64,000 bases of DNA from Saccharopolyspora shandongensis (GTDB lineage Bacteria > Actinomycetota > Actinomycetes > Mycobacteriales > Pseudonocardiaceae). Every line of letters starts with the position of its first letter. The stretch's first letter is position 1. The stretch is taken from NCBI RefSeq assembly GCF_900106995.1, contig NZ_FNOK01000054.1, forward strand, positions 1 through 64,000, written 5' to 3'. The notes under the pieces are model-generated. The model had not been told where the DNA came from. It did not search any database and saw only the letters and a list, made by a program, of their open reading frames with translations. This document shows, piece after piece, positions 1 to 8,765 of this stretch. A program made the translations under genes and the position numbers.

Positions 1-599
1 CTGACCGTAGGCGGGGCCACCCGATCCGCTCGCCCCGGATCAACCCGCCGATCCGCTCGTCGTCGAGCCCCAGGTCGAAGATGATGTCCAGGAGTTCGTC
101 GAGCAGGGCCTGGCGGTCCTCTCCGGACTTCCCGCGCTCGGTCAGCGCGTCGCGCATCTTCTGCTCGGCCGTACAGCAGCGTGGGCGAGTCGTGCTCCAT
201 CGCTTGCGCAAGCAGGAACTCGTCGAGCTCCTTGAGCTCCAGCGTCGACAGCGGGTGCCAACCCAGGTACTGCGCGGCCAGCCGCAGGTGCTCGGTGCGG
301 GTCTTCGCCCGCCGGCCGTAGGACCGCAGCTCGACGGGGTCGATACCCAACTGGTCGGCCAGCCGGGCCACCGCTACCGGCGGTGCGGTAGACACCTTGT
401 CCGGCACGAATCCCAGCCACGGCAGCGTGCACAGCGCCACCGCAAGGCCCAGTCGGTCCGCCGGACCTCGGCCCCGACCCGGGTCCACGAAGGCGACGTC
501 CGCAGGGGTGAGGGTGAAGAACCGGAACAGCTCGTCCCGGCCGATCTCCGGGAAGCCCCGCAGGCGCTCCAACTCCTCGTCCGCGAACACCTGCGCCAC
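1..599 (-). pseudogene. Tn3-family transposase remnant, internally deleted
   Basis: Read on the minus strand from a GTG near 599, the product resembles the N-terminal DUF4158 domain of actinobacterial Tn3-family transposases, for example ELERLRGFPEIGRDELFRFF, LCTLPWLGFVPD and LRLAAQYLGWHPLSTLEL. After SPTLL (near 170) the frame leaves the family. A second frame then resumes a later part of the transposase, with ELLDIIFDLGLDDERIGG and IRGERIGWPRLRS running off the window edge. An internal deletion with a frame change therefore removed a large central part, by my estimate over 200 residues. The DDE core lies outside the window, so I cannot say whether it survives. No resolvase is visible here. 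The element is non-functional as read. Confidence 0.8.
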
Positions 600-650
600 C
601 CACGCCTCCAGCCAGCACCCCGAAGATCCCCAGCTCAGAAGCTTACTCAG

Positions 651-690
651 GCATATCCGCCCGAAATTTCCTGAGTACTACGGGGACCCC
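651..690 (-). repeat. candidate terminal inverted repeat of the Tn3 remnant
   Basis: Reading the minus strand from 690, the sequence starts GGGGTCCCCGTAGTACTCAG, followed by an A/T-richer tract. That is how Tn3-family 38-40 bp terminal repeats begin (GGGGTC), and it sits about 50-90 bases upstream of the transposase start, as expected. The outer end lies one base from the stop codon of the neighbouring PIG-L gene. The opposite end is outside the window, so the repeat cannot be confirmed as a pair. Confidence 0.55.
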
Positions 691-691
691 A

Positions 692-1427
692 TCAGGCCTC
701 GCCGATCAGCTCGAACGCGGCGCATGTGCGGCCGCCGAAGCGGTCGGCGTGCTCGCGGGCCGCTTCCTCCAGGAAGCTCCGGGCGTGCTGCTCGGCCGGC
801 TCGTCGCTCAGCGCCTCCAGGTAGGTGCGGTGCGCCGCCAGCGACGCCACCGCCCGGTCCAGGGTGTCGGTGATGTCCACGGCGTGCGTCGGGTAAGGCG
901 AACCGGCCACCGCGACCCAGCGCACCCCCGCCCACGGTTCGTAGCCGTGATCGACGAGATCCGGGAAGATCCAGCGGTTCCCGGCGTCCGCCACCGCGTC
1001 CAGCGCCGCCCGGCCCACCGCCCGGTGGTCGGCGCTGTTCCAGCTGCCCGGCCCCCAGCTGTCGTGGTGGTTGAGCGTGATCACCAGCCCCGGCCGGTGC
1101 TCGCGGATGGCGCTGCGCCAGGTCCCGGCGCAGCGCCAGGCCGTACTCGATCACGCCGTCGCGGTGGTCGAGGAACTCCACCGAATGCACGCCCACCTCG
1201 GCGGCGCCGGCGATCTGCTCGGCTTCGCGCAGCGGCGCCGCCTGCTCCGGGGCGACCCCGTCGATGCCCGCCTCGCCGCGCGTCACCAGCAGGTAGGAGA
1301 CCTCCCGGCCGCTCGCGGTCCAGGCGGCCACCGCGCCCGCGCAGCCGTACTCGAGGTCGTCGGGGTGCGCGACGATGGCCAGCGCGCGCTGCCAGTCCTG
1401 CGGCATGGGCCTGAGTTCGCCGGTCAT
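692..1427 (-). pseudogene. PIG-L family deacetylase with one frameshift
   Basis: This is a GlcNAc-PI/mycothiol-type LmbE-like zinc deacetylase. The first half (1427 to about 1120) carries the zinc motif [12 protein letters not shown] and VTRGEAG. The second half (about 1120 to 692) carries [20 protein letters not shown] and the third metal ligand in ADHRAV. The halves are in different frames. Removing one C near 1119-1123 restores a continuous product of about 245 residues, the usual family size, so this is either a recent pseudogene or a sequencing error. The ATG at 1427 follows a good GGGAGGAC site. The stop codon lies one base from the putative Tn3 end, so the last codons may be altered by the insertion. 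The substrate is unknown. Confidence 0.75.
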
Positions 1428-1644
1428 CTCGTTGTCCTCCCAAAGTTCCGGTGGCGCTAGTTCATTCTGCTGTTGCGCAGATCCGGCGGCCACGCAATTT
1501 CCGGTATTTCGCGGGAAAAGCAACCGGTCGGCGCTATTCCGGGAAATTCGCGTTGTGGCACATCTACGCCAGGAGACCGTGCGGCGCTGGTGGGGGCAAT
1601 ACGTTCGAGGGCACCGTGATCCGGTTCGTTTAGGAGGTCCGCAG

Positions 1645-2196
1645 ATGAACCTGCCCCGAACGATAAGACCCGTCGTCGGTTTGCTCATCGCATTCCTGGT
1701 CGCACTCGTCGTCCCGGCCGCGGCCGGCGCGGCGGTCCCGGAGAACGTCCGGGTCGTCACCTACGACGCCAGCCAGGCGGCCGAATTCCGCGATGCAGTG
1801 GACGCCGGTGCGCAGGTCTGGAACGAGAACGTGCAGAACGTCCGGCTGGAACCGGCCTCCGGCGGCGCCGCCGACGTGGTGGTGCTCGCCGACGACGGCT
1901 GGCCGCGCGCCGAGGTGATCGGGCTCGGCAAGGGCCGGGTCTGGATGGGGCGCCAGGCCGTGAACGAGGGTCACGACACCATCCGCATCGCGGCGCACGA
2001 GCTCGGGCACATCCTCGGCCTGCCGGACGACCGGACCGGGCTGTGCGAGGACCTGATGTCGGGCGCCAGCGCCGGGCCGGACTGCGACAACCCCAAGCCG
2101 AACCCGGACGAGATCGCCGAGGTCGAGCGGAACTTCGCCGGTGGCGTGCTGATCGCGCCGCAGGTGTTCCGCGAGGACGTGCTCGCCACCCGGTGA
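1645..2196 (+). CDS. secreted snapalysin-like zinc metalloprotease
   Basis: 183 residues. The N-terminus is a signal peptide: basic start, then a hydrophobic run ending in AAAGAAVPE. The active site is [20 protein letters not shown], the HExxHxxGxxD signature of the M7 snapalysin (small neutral protease) family, followed by the Met-turn LMSG. The two cysteines flanking the Met-turn (LCEDLMSG... DCDN) fit the disulfide usual in the family. The length matches a secreted pre-enzyme. The ATG at 1645 follows TAGGAGGTC. It stands alone, with about 215 bases of upstream DNA for a promoter. The family cleaves extracellular protein, often next to aromatic residues; the substrate here is unknown. Confidence 0.85.
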   Translation: MNLPRTIRPVVGLLIAFLVALVVPAAAGAAVPENVRVVTYDASQAAEFRDAVDAGAQVWNENVQNVRLEPASGGAADVVVLADDGWPRAEVIGLGKGRVWMGRQAVNEGHDTIRIAAHELGHILGLPDDRTGLCEDLMSGASAGPDCDNPKPNPDEIAEVERNFAGGVLIAPQVFREDVLATR

Positions 2197-2263
2197 GTGC
2201 GCGGGTGGCGGCGGTCCGCGCCCCGATGCGCCGCCACCCACTTCATTTCCGCTGGTCACCAGC

Positions 2264-2305
2264 CGTGAGCACTTTGTGCCGCTATAACAGCACAAAGTGC
2301 TCACG
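2264..2305. repeat. long palindrome, copy 1 of 4
   Basis: Perfect 15 bp arms CGTGAGCACTTTGTG and CACAAAGTGCTCACG flank the 12-base centre CCGCTATAACAG. It lies between the metalloprotease and the GrpE-like gene that opens the HSP70/GTPase cluster. The same core recurs at 7481, 28702 and 33650. There is no T tract, so it is not a classical terminator. Confidence 0.9.
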
Positions 2306-2468
2306 GGTCGTGACTCACCGGTTCGGAGCAATCGCCGCCGGGAACCGCTTCCGCCGTGCTGCCGTCAAAGTCCGCGAATCCCGCTTGAACGGTGCGGGAG
2401 AATACTAGGCTTGGTGATCATCTACTGGTCACTCCGCGGCAGCGGTGAGCAGCGAGGCGGGCGAGTTC

Positions 2469-3170
2469 ATGCGCGACGAGCCAGGGCATGGCGACCGGCG
2501 GGCGGACACCGGGGAGCCGGTCGACGCGGTCGTCGGCGTACCCGAACCAGCGGCACCGGAGGCGGACCAGGCGCCGGAACCGGTTGAGCCGCTTGCGGAA
2601 TCCGCCGAGCCGTTACCCGAGCCGGACCCGCTCACGCCGCTGACCGAGGCTGTTGCGGCGCTCACCGAGCAGGTTCGCGAGCACCACGAGCGAGCCGCCG
2701 CCCGCGAGCGCGTCATCGACAAGCTGCACGGCGAGGTGGAGCGGCTGCGCGCCGGGGAGCAGAACCTCGTGCTGCGCCCGATCACCACGGACCTGCAGAA
2801 CCTTCGCAAGGACCTGCTGCACCAGGCCCGCACGCTGCCTGCGGAGCTTGGCCGGCAACAGGTCGCGGACCTCCTCGAATCCTTTGCGCTGAGCGCGGAA
2901 CAGGCCCTGGAACGCTGCGGCAGCGCGCCGATCCGGCCCGAGATCGGCGCCGAGTTCTCGGCGCGCGAGCATCGCGCCATCAAGGTCCTCCCGGCCGACG
3001 ACCCCGGCCGGCACGAGCGGATCGCCGCCGTCGTCTCCGACGGATACCTGGACACCACGACCGATCGCGTGACCGTCCCCGCGCGGGTGCACGTGTACCG
3101 CTGGAGCGCCGAAACCGCGCCCGCCACCGAGAACGACCCGCGAGCAGAGGGGATGAGCGCAGATGTCTGA
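2469..3170 (+). CDS. GrpE-like nucleotide exchange factor
   Basis: About 233 residues. An acidic, proline-rich N-terminus (EPAAPEADQAPEPVEPL) is followed by a long coiled-coil region with LTEQVREHHERAAARERVID and LQNLRKDLLHQARTLPAEL. A GrpE-type beta domain follows, with GAEFSAREHRAIKVL, VVSDGYLDTTTDRV and PARVHVYR. GrpE swaps ADP for ATP on HSP70; this one presumably serves the HSP70 whose start it overlaps by 8 bases. It is divergent from housekeeping GrpE. I prefer the ATG at 2469, which has GAGGCGGGCGAG upstream; an in-frame GTG at 2445 lacks a ribosome site. It opens the cluster that runs to 15.0 kb. Confidence 0.8.
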   Translation: MRDEPGHGDRRADTGEPVDAVVGVPEPAAPEADQAPEPVEPLAESAEPLPEPDPLTPLTEAVAALTEQVREHHERAAARERVIDKLHGEVERLRAGEQNLVLRPITTDLQNLRKDLLHQARTLPAELGRQQVADLLESFALSAEQALERCGSAPIRPEIGAEFSAREHRAIKVLPADDPGRHERIAAVVSDGYLDTTTDRVTVPARVHVYRWSAETAPATENDPRAEGMSADV

Positions 3171-4818
3171 CAGCGACCTGAAGGTGTTCGGCATCGACCT
3201 GGGCACCACCTACTCGGCCATCTCGTACGTCGACGAGACCGGCCGCCCGACCGTCTGCCGCAACACCGACAGCAGCGAGACCACGCCCTCGGTGGTGTTC
3301 TTCGAGAACGCGTCCAACGTGGTCGTCGGTTCGGTGGCCAAGAACTCCGCGATCATCGACCCGGACCGGGTGGTGTCGCTGATCAAGCGGCAGATGGGCA
3401 GCGATGCCGAGTTCGAGTTCGACGGCACCACCTACACGCCGGAATCGATCTCAGCGCTGATCCTCAAGCAGCTCGCCCAGGACGCGGCCGCGCACACCGG
3501 CGGCGAGGCGAGCCGCGCCGTGATCACCGTGCCCGCCTACTTCGGCATGCTGGAGCGCAGCGCGACCAAGAACGCCGGGCAGATCGCCGGGCTGGACGTG
3601 ATCGGCATCGTGCCCGAGCCGGTGGCCGCGGCGCTGCACTACGAGGCGACCACCGACGCCGAGGACAAGACGATCCTCGTCTACGACCTCGGTGGCGGCA
3701 CCTTCGACACCACGGTGATCCGGGTGTCGAAGGACGAGATCGTGGTGGTCTGCACCGACGGCGACGACCACCTCGGCGGCGCGGACTGGGACCTGCGGCT
3801 GCGCAACCACCTGCTGGCGAAGTTCCTGGAGCAGGCGCCGGAAGGCACCGAGGTCGAGGACGACGAGGAGTTCCTGCAGTCGCTGGCGACCACCGCCGAG
3901 GACACCAAGAAGCAGCTCTCCAAGGCGGAATCCCGGGCGGTGGCGCTGCGCGGCGCCGGCGTCAGCGCGCGCGTCGAGGTGACCCGCGCGCAGTTCGAGG
4001 CCGAAACCCAGGACCTGCTGGACAAGACCGTCGACATCCTCAAGCGCACCCTGGCGACGCTGCAGGAGAAGCAGCCCGGCGCGCAGATCGACGACGTGCT
4101 GCTGGTCGGCGGGTCGACGAAGATGCCGGCGGTCGCCGAGCGGCTGCGCGCGGACTTCGGCTGGGAGCCGAAGCTGCACGACCCGGACCTGGCGGTGGCC
4201 AAGGGCGCCGCGCTGTACGCGCTGGGCCGCGTGGTGCACCGCGAGATGACCGACGCCGCCGGGCAGGGTGCCACCGGCGTCGCCGAGGCCGTGCAGAACG
4301 TGGCTCAGCAGACCGGTATTTCGGTCAAGGCGCTGGAGAACCTCGCCGCCAAGAAGACCCGCAACGTGCTGCCCAAGGCCTTCGGCGTGAAGCTGGTGGA
4401 CACCAGCGACCCGGACTGGCACCAGAAGCCGACGCAGCACTTCGTCAAGCACCTCGTGCACGCCAACGACTCGCTGCCCACCGCGGAGCGGGTCCTGGAG
4501 GCGGCCACCGTCGAAGAGGGCCAGACCGGGGTGATGATCGAGCTGTTCGAGCAGTCCGGCGTGGTCGCCGGGCCGGACCTCGCCGAGAACAAGCCGATCA
4601 ACGAGGGCAAGGGCCTCATCGACGGGCTGCCGCCGCTGCCGGTCGGATCGCCGGTGAACATCCGGATGACCGTCGACGACGAGGGCCTGCTGGAGCTGAC
4701 CGCCACCGAACCGTCCACCGGGCAATCCCTGGACATCAAGGTCCGGGTGAGCGTCCGCAGCGACGAGGAGGTCGCGGAGGCCAAGAAGGTGGTCGCCGGG
4801 ATCACGGTCTCCGGCTGA
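3163..4818 (+). CDS. HSP70-family protein, short non-canonical subfamily (HSP70-1)
   Basis: 551 residues. The actin-like ATPase core is intact: GIDLGTTYS at 10-18, DLGGGTFDTT at 175-184 and an adenosine motif in LVGGSTKMPAV. A substrate-domain-like part follows, with MIELFEQSG and GLPPLPVGSPVNIRM. It is shorter than housekeeping DnaK (around 610-640) and ends right after the beta region, so the helical lid and acidic tail are missing. It carries VPAYFG (123-128) and GGADWD (205-210) where classical DnaK has VPAYFN and GGDDFD; the two other HSP70s in the window share these. It overlaps the GrpE-like gene. I infer a dedicated switch chaperone, not general folding. No J-domain protein is encoded nearby. 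Confidence 0.9.
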   Translation: MSDSDLKVFGIDLGTTYSAISYVDETGRPTVCRNTDSSETTPSVVFFENASNVVVGSVAKNSAIIDPDRVVSLIKRQMGSDAEFEFDGTTYTPESISALILKQLAQDAAAHTGGEASRAVITVPAYFGMLERSATKNAGQIAGLDVIGIVPEPVAAALHYEATTDAEDKTILVYDLGGGTFDTTVIRVSKDEIVVVCTDGDDHLGGADWDLRLRNHLLAKFLEQAPEGTEVEDDEEFLQSLATTAEDTKKQLSKAESRAVALRGAGVSARVEVTRAQFEAETQDLLDKTVDILKRTLATLQEKQPGAQIDDVLLVGGSTKMPAVAERLRADFGWEPKLHDPDLAVAKGAALYALGRVVHREMTDAAGQGATGVAEAVQNVAQQTGISVKALENLAAKKTRNVLPKAFGVKLVDTSDPDWHQKPTQHFVKHLVHANDSLPTAERVLEAATVEEGQTGVMIELFEQSGVVAGPDLAENKPINEGKGLIDGLPPLPVGSPVNIRMTVDDEGLLELTATEPSTGQSLDIKVRVSVRSDEEVAEAKKVVAGITVSG

Positions 4819-4820
4819 AG

Positions 4821-5012
4821 TGCCTGTTTCCAGGCTCGTTCTGCATAGCGGTGCGGGTGGCGGAACCTCAGGGGTCTTCTCGCTGTGGGATCCCCGACAT
4901 CATGAATGCCAATTCACCACGTCGGGGCTGTCTTCGCGAGAAGACCCCTGAGAACCTGCGGCGGTGCAAGTTGCGTAGGTGGGCTAAGCGGCTGCGCCGC
5001 TTCAAAGACAAA
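4821..5012. repeat. structured intergenic repeat, copy 1
   Basis: About 190 bases closely similar to 17331-17547 in the same orientation. It contains a 17 bp inverted repeat, CTCAGGGGTCTTCTCGC at 4867-4883 with its complement at 4936-4952. A second stem is nested inside, CCCCGAC at 4892 with GTCGGGG at 4921. A small hairpin AAGCGGC/GCCGCTT follows near 4985. It fills the gap between HSP70-1 and the FN3-like gene, the widest gap in the cluster. No protein is encoded. It may be a miniature mobile element or a transcribed RNA structure. Confidence 0.8.
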
Positions 5013-5041
5013 GATCGACCAGAGGTCAGAGACGGGCTCCG

Positions 5042-7402
5042 ATGCAACCCTTCGATCCCAAGGTCTACGAGCGCGAGGTGGTCCGGCCGCTGCGGGGGCG
5101 CAGCGGCCGATTACCCGACGACCTGCTGACCAGGTACGCGGTCGAGCCGGGCTTCTCGGACGCGGAGCTGGCGCAGCGGCTCACCCAGATCCGCTCGCAC
5201 TGGAACAAGAGCGCCCAGTCCACCGCGAAGTCCAGCTTCACCACCAGCGTCTACAAGGCCTTCCTGCGCGAGGACGAGGAGCTGCGGCGCGCGCCCGGCA
5301 ACGAGATGTCCAGCATGTCCTGGTGGCGCAGCCGCAACGACGCCAGGGCCGGCGCCAGCCAGGCGCAGGTCGACGAACTCGTCGTGATGCTGAAGGCGAA
5401 CTTCGGCGAACTCGGCCTGATCACGCCCGGCCAGCTGGAGGCGATGCGCGAGACGTTCGGCCAGCTGGCGCCCGCCGAGGTCGACCGGGCCCTGACCAAG
5501 GCCGGGGTGCGGACCGCGCCGCCGACGGAACTGCCGAAGACCAGCGGGCTGCCCGACACCCTCTTCCGCCGCCTGAAAGCACTGCTGGGCGATGCCGAGA
5601 TCACCGGGATTCCCGAGCTCCTGCACGGAAAGCTCGACAGCTACAAGCTCCTGGCTGACTTCGAGAGCAGCCCGCCCAAACCCGCCGGACTCACCGCCAA
5701 AGCCGTTCAGCAGGCGATCGAGCGGGAGAACCGGCGCTCCGGCAACCAGCCCGCCCGCGAAGCGCTCGGCCTGCTCAACACCGCCGCGGGTAAGGAAGGC
5801 GCAGACCTCCGGCTGCTCGCGCTCTACCACCTGCTCGACGACGTGCGACGGCTCCGTGAGAACGGCGCACCGGCCGGCGCGCTGCTGCGGGTGCTCGGCC
5901 GCAGCAGCCTGGACGCGGACGAAGCACGGCTGGCGGTGATCAGCGTGCTCAGCGAAACCGGCTCCGCCGCGCCAGCGGTCACCGGCCTGCAGAAGGTCAC
6001 CGAACTCCTCGCCGCCGGAAACCTCATCGCCGCCCAGCAAACCCTGGCCGCGATCACTGACACCGACGAGGCCGCGGCCGCGAAAGCGGCCGTCGACCGG
6101 CACGCGCAGCAGGTGCGGGACCTCCGCGAAGCGGCGGACCGCGCGCTGCGCAGCGGAGCCGAAGCCGAAGCCAGGCGCCAGCTCGGCGAAGCCGCGCGGC
6201 TCGCCGCCGACGACGACGCGATAGCGGCGGAGCTGCGGCGTATCCCGCTGAGCCCGGTCGACGCCGTGACGGCGCAGCCGGAAGGCGTCGGGGTGCGGGT
6301 GTCGTGGCGGGCGAAGCCCGACCACGACGACGCCACCCGGTACCGGGTGGTGCGGCGAGCCGGGCGGACGCCCGGCGACGCCGACGACGGCGACGTGGTC
6401 GCCGAAGGCGCGGAGACGGTGGTCGTGGACGCCGCCGTGGCGGCGGGCGGGAGCGTCGGGTACGCGGTTTTCGCCGCCGGGGCGGGCGGTGCGTGGTCGC
6501 GGCCCGCCGGGGCGGTGGTCGACGTCGTGCCTCCCGTGCACAAGGCCCGGCTGGCCGTTCGCACCGGGGCGGTCGAGGGCAGTTGGGTCGTCCACCGGGA
6601 CGTCGTCGGCGTCGACGTGCGGCGGCGCCGGGACGGGGAATCCGACGACGTCGTCGTTCCCGCCAACGGCAGCACCGCCTTTCGCGACTCCACTGTGGAC
6701 GTCGACGGCGACTACACCTACCTGCTGACCGCTCGCTACCGCCGCCCGGACGGCAGCGAGGTCGCCGCCGAGACCGTGCCGGTGCGGCACACCGCCCGGG
6801 TGGCCGCGACGCTGCCGCCGGTCACCTCGCTCGATGCGCGCCGCTTCGGCCGCGAGCTGGTGCTGTCCTGGGTGTGGCCGGGCGGCGTCCGGATGGCCGA
6901 GGTGACCTGGGCTGATCCGGCGGCCGACGCGGAGGCCGGGCGGGTGCGGCTGACCCGGCAGCAGTACCAGGCCGGCGGCGGCTGCCGGATCGACGCCGGA
7001 CCGGGCGACGTGCGCGTGCAGGTGTCCGCGATCGCGTCCGCCGACAACGGCGAAAGCCGGTCCGACCCCGTCGCGCTGGTGCTGCCCGGGGCGCCACCGC
7101 AGGTCAGCTACCGGATCGAACGGCAGAACCGGCTCTTCGGCACGAGCACCGCGCGCATCGTGGTGACCGCCGACCAGCCCGTCCCGCACTGCACGGTGCT
7201 GGTGGTCGTCGCGCCCGGGCGCGTCATGCCGCTCAAGCCCGACGACGGCCAGGTCGTGCACCGCGACGTCCACGACCTCGGCGATCCGCTGGAGCTGACC
7301 GTCGAGCTGCCGCGCCGCAAGCCCTACTGGCTGCGGTGCTTCGTCAACGCCCCCGGCGTCCAGCTGATCGACCCGCCGATCTCCCAGCTGAAGGTGTCCT
7401 GA
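5042..7402 (+). CDS. large helical and fibronectin-III-like protein of unknown function
   Basis: 786 residues, cytoplasmic: no signal peptide or membrane segment. Residues 1-95 form a distinct polar domain I do not recognise (YEREVVRPLRGRSGRLPDD, LAQRLTQIRSHWNK). Residues 95-400 are alanine/leucine-rich helices, including a coiled-coil-like stretch DRHAQQVRDLREAADRAL. Residues 400 to the end look like three or four beta-sandwich modules of FN3 type, each starting in the style of PLSPVDAVTAQPEGVGVRVS or PVTSLDARRFGRELVLSWVW. A binding scaffold is likely, perhaps recruiting clients or partners to the HSP70s. It lies between HSP70-1 and the first GTPase, separated from each by a repeat. The start follows AGAGACGGG. 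Confidence 0.65.
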   Translation: MQPFDPKVYEREVVRPLRGRSGRLPDDLLTRYAVEPGFSDAELAQRLTQIRSHWNKSAQSTAKSSFTTSVYKAFLREDEELRRAPGNEMSSMSWWRSRNDARAGASQAQVDELVVMLKANFGELGLITPGQLEAMRETFGQLAPAEVDRALTKAGVRTAPPTELPKTSGLPDTLFRRLKALLGDAEITGIPELLHGKLDSYKLLADFESSPPKPAGLTAKAVQQAIERENRRSGNQPAREALGLLNTAAGKEGADLRLLALYHLLDDVRRLRENGAPAGALLRVLGRSSLDADEARLAVISVLSETGSAAPAVTGLQKVTELLAAGNLIAAQQTLAAITDTDEAAAAKAAVDRHAQQVRDLREAADRALRSGAEAEARRQLGEAARLAADDDAIAAELRRIPLSPVDAVTAQPEGVGVRVSWRAKPDHDDATRYRVVRRAGRTPGDADDGDVVAEGAETVVVDAAVAAGGSVGYAVFAAGAGGAWSRPAGAVVDVVPPVHKARLAVRTGAVEGSWVVHRDVVGVDVRRRRDGESDDVVVPANGSTAFRDSTVDVDGDYTYLLTARYRRPDGSEVAAETVPVRHTARVAATLPPVTSLDARRFGRELVLSWVWPGGVRMAEVTWADPAADAEAGRVRLTRQQYQAGGGCRIDAGPGDVRVQVSAIASADNGESRSDPVALVLPGAPPQVSYRIERQNRLFGTSTARIVVTADQPVPHCTVLVVVAPGRVMPLKPDDGQVVHRDVHDLGDPLELTVELPRRKPYWLRCFVNAPGVQLIDPPISQLKVS

Positions 7403-7480
7403 TGCCCATCCCCGACGCGACGCCGAAACAGTGCCGATTACCACGGAAGCCGGCACAGATCCACGGTTCCGCTGGTCATG

Positions 7481-7530
7481 GGGCCGTGCGTACTTTGTGT
7501 CGCTATAGCAGCACAAAGTACGCACGGCCC
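7481..7530. repeat. long palindrome, copy 2 of 4
   Basis: 19 bp perfect arms GGGCCGTGCGTACTTTGTG (7481-7499) and its complement (7512-7530) flank TCGCTATAGCAG. The centre itself contains the palindrome GCTATAGC. It sits in the 172-base gap between the FN3-like gene and the first GTPase, inside an otherwise tightly packed cluster. Confidence 0.9.
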
Positions 7531-7574
7531 GCGCACCGCCGGGACACTGCTCCGAAGCCTGGGAGGGGCTGCTG

Positions 7575-8765
7575 ATGGCCAAGGTCGCTTGTCCCTACTG
7601 CTACCACCGGTTCCCCGCGGGCAGCCTGCGGTTCCAGTGCACTGGCCGGCCCGCGCCCGGCCGCGAGAAGTGCCGCAAGGCCGTCGACGCCGAGCGGCAG
7701 CGGCTCACCGGCTACGCGCCCGCGTCCTGGCCGACCTTCGCGCCCGCACAGTCGCGGTTCGGGCGCACGCCGCGCAGGGCACCATGCCCGGACTGCGGCA
7801 CGGTCAGCGGCATCCGCGCATGCCCGGTGTGCCACACGCCGCTGCCCGCCAACTTCGCCGAGGGCCGCAGCCCGCTGATCGGGGTGGTGGGCGGCAAGGA
7901 CGCCGGGAAGACCGTCTACACCACGGTGTTGGTGCACGAGCTGCGGAACAACATCCGGCGCCGCTTCGGCGCCGACATCTCCTTCGCAGGCGAGCAGGCC
8001 GGGGTCGGCACCGCGCAGTGGCTGGCGGACTACGAGCACGCCCTGTTCGACGACCGGTCGCTGTTCGAGTCGACCGCCGGTTCCGCCGATGGCATCCGCG
8101 TCCCGCTCGTCATGCAGTGGCGGCAGCCGCGCGTCCAGTTCGGCCGCGAGGTGCACAACACCACGACGCTGTCGTTCTACGACGCCGCCGGCGAGGACAT
8201 GACGACTCAGGAATTCGTCAACAGCCAGGCGTACCTGACCGCCGCGGACGGGCTGATCGTGCTGCTCGACCCGTTCCAGCTGCCGGGCGCGGCGGACCGG
8301 ATCGCGGTGCCCGACGCCAGCCGCCAGGGGACCGAGCCGCCGATCAACGTGCTCACCCGGGTCACCGAGATGCTGCGCACCAGCGTCGGGCTCAGCGACC
8401 GCAGGAAGGTCGAGACCCCGATCGCCGTGGTGTTCTCCAAGATCGACGCGTTCTTCGGGATGCTCGGCGAGAACCACCCGCTGCTCCGGCCGCCGGCCAC
8501 CGGCCCGCAGTACGACGAGGCGGGCGGCCAGGACACCGACGAGCACCTGCGGGCGCTGCTGGCCGACCTTGGTGCCGACGACATCGACGGGCACCTGCGC
8601 GCTCACTACCAGACGTTCCGCTATTTCGCGGTTTCCTCGCTCGGCGCGGAACCGGACTATGGCCGCAAGCAGATCGACCCGGCCGGGGTCCGGCCGTTCC
8701 GCGTGGACGAACCACTGCTGTGGCTGCTCAGCCACTTCCGGATCATCGAACGGAGCCGAGGATGA
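7575..8765 (+). CDS. zinc-ribbon P-loop GTPase of the double-GTPase type
   Basis: 396 residues. The N-terminus carries Cys pairs at C6/C9, C22/C33, C71/C74 and C83/C86, forming zinc ribbons. A P-loop domain follows: GGKDAGKT at 106-113, a switch-like FYDAAGED at 201-208 (Asp followed by AGE in place of DxxG), and VVFSKIDAF as an NKxD-like base-recognition motif. This matches what I recall as the DO-GTPase families of multi-gene prokaryotic conflict systems. Its stop overlaps the next ATG (ATGA), so it is translationally coupled to the GAP1-like gene, the usual partner in those systems. No membrane segment. The start follows GGGAGGGG. Confidence 0.8.
   Translation: MAKVACPYCYHRFPAGSLRFQCTGRPAPGREKCRKAVDAERQRLTGYAPASWPTFAPAQSRFGRTPRRAPCPDCGTVSGIRACPVCHTPLPANFAEGRSPLIGVVGGKDAGKTVYTTVLVHELRNNIRRRFGADISFAGEQAGVGTAQWLADYEHALFDDRSLFESTAGSADGIRVPLVMQWRQPRVQFGREVHNTTTLSFYDAAGEDMTTQEFVNSQAYLTAADGLIVLLDPFQLPGAADRIAVPDASRQGTEPPINVLTRVTEMLRTSVGLSDRRKVETPIAVVFSKIDAFFGMLGENHPLLRPPATGPQYDEAGGQDTDEHLRALLADLGADDIDGHLRAHYQTFRYFAVSSLGAEPDYGRKQIDPAGVRPFRVDEPLLWLLSHFRIIERSRG

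Noticed and set aside
2264-2305. CIRCE (HrcA) operator before the GrpE/HSP70 genes
   Set aside because: CIRCE is TTAGCACTC-N9-GAGTGCTAA. The palindrome here differs, has a different spacer and recurs at unrelated genes. No HspR HAIR box was seen either.
3163-4818. Housekeeping DnaK
   Set aside because: No lid domain or acidic tail, altered VPAYFG and GGADW motifs, no dnaJ, and three such genes are present in one window.
5111-7582. 823-residue frame antisense to the FN3-like gene
   Set aside because: Shadow of GC-rich codon use. Its start lies in palindrome copy 2 and it has no domain.
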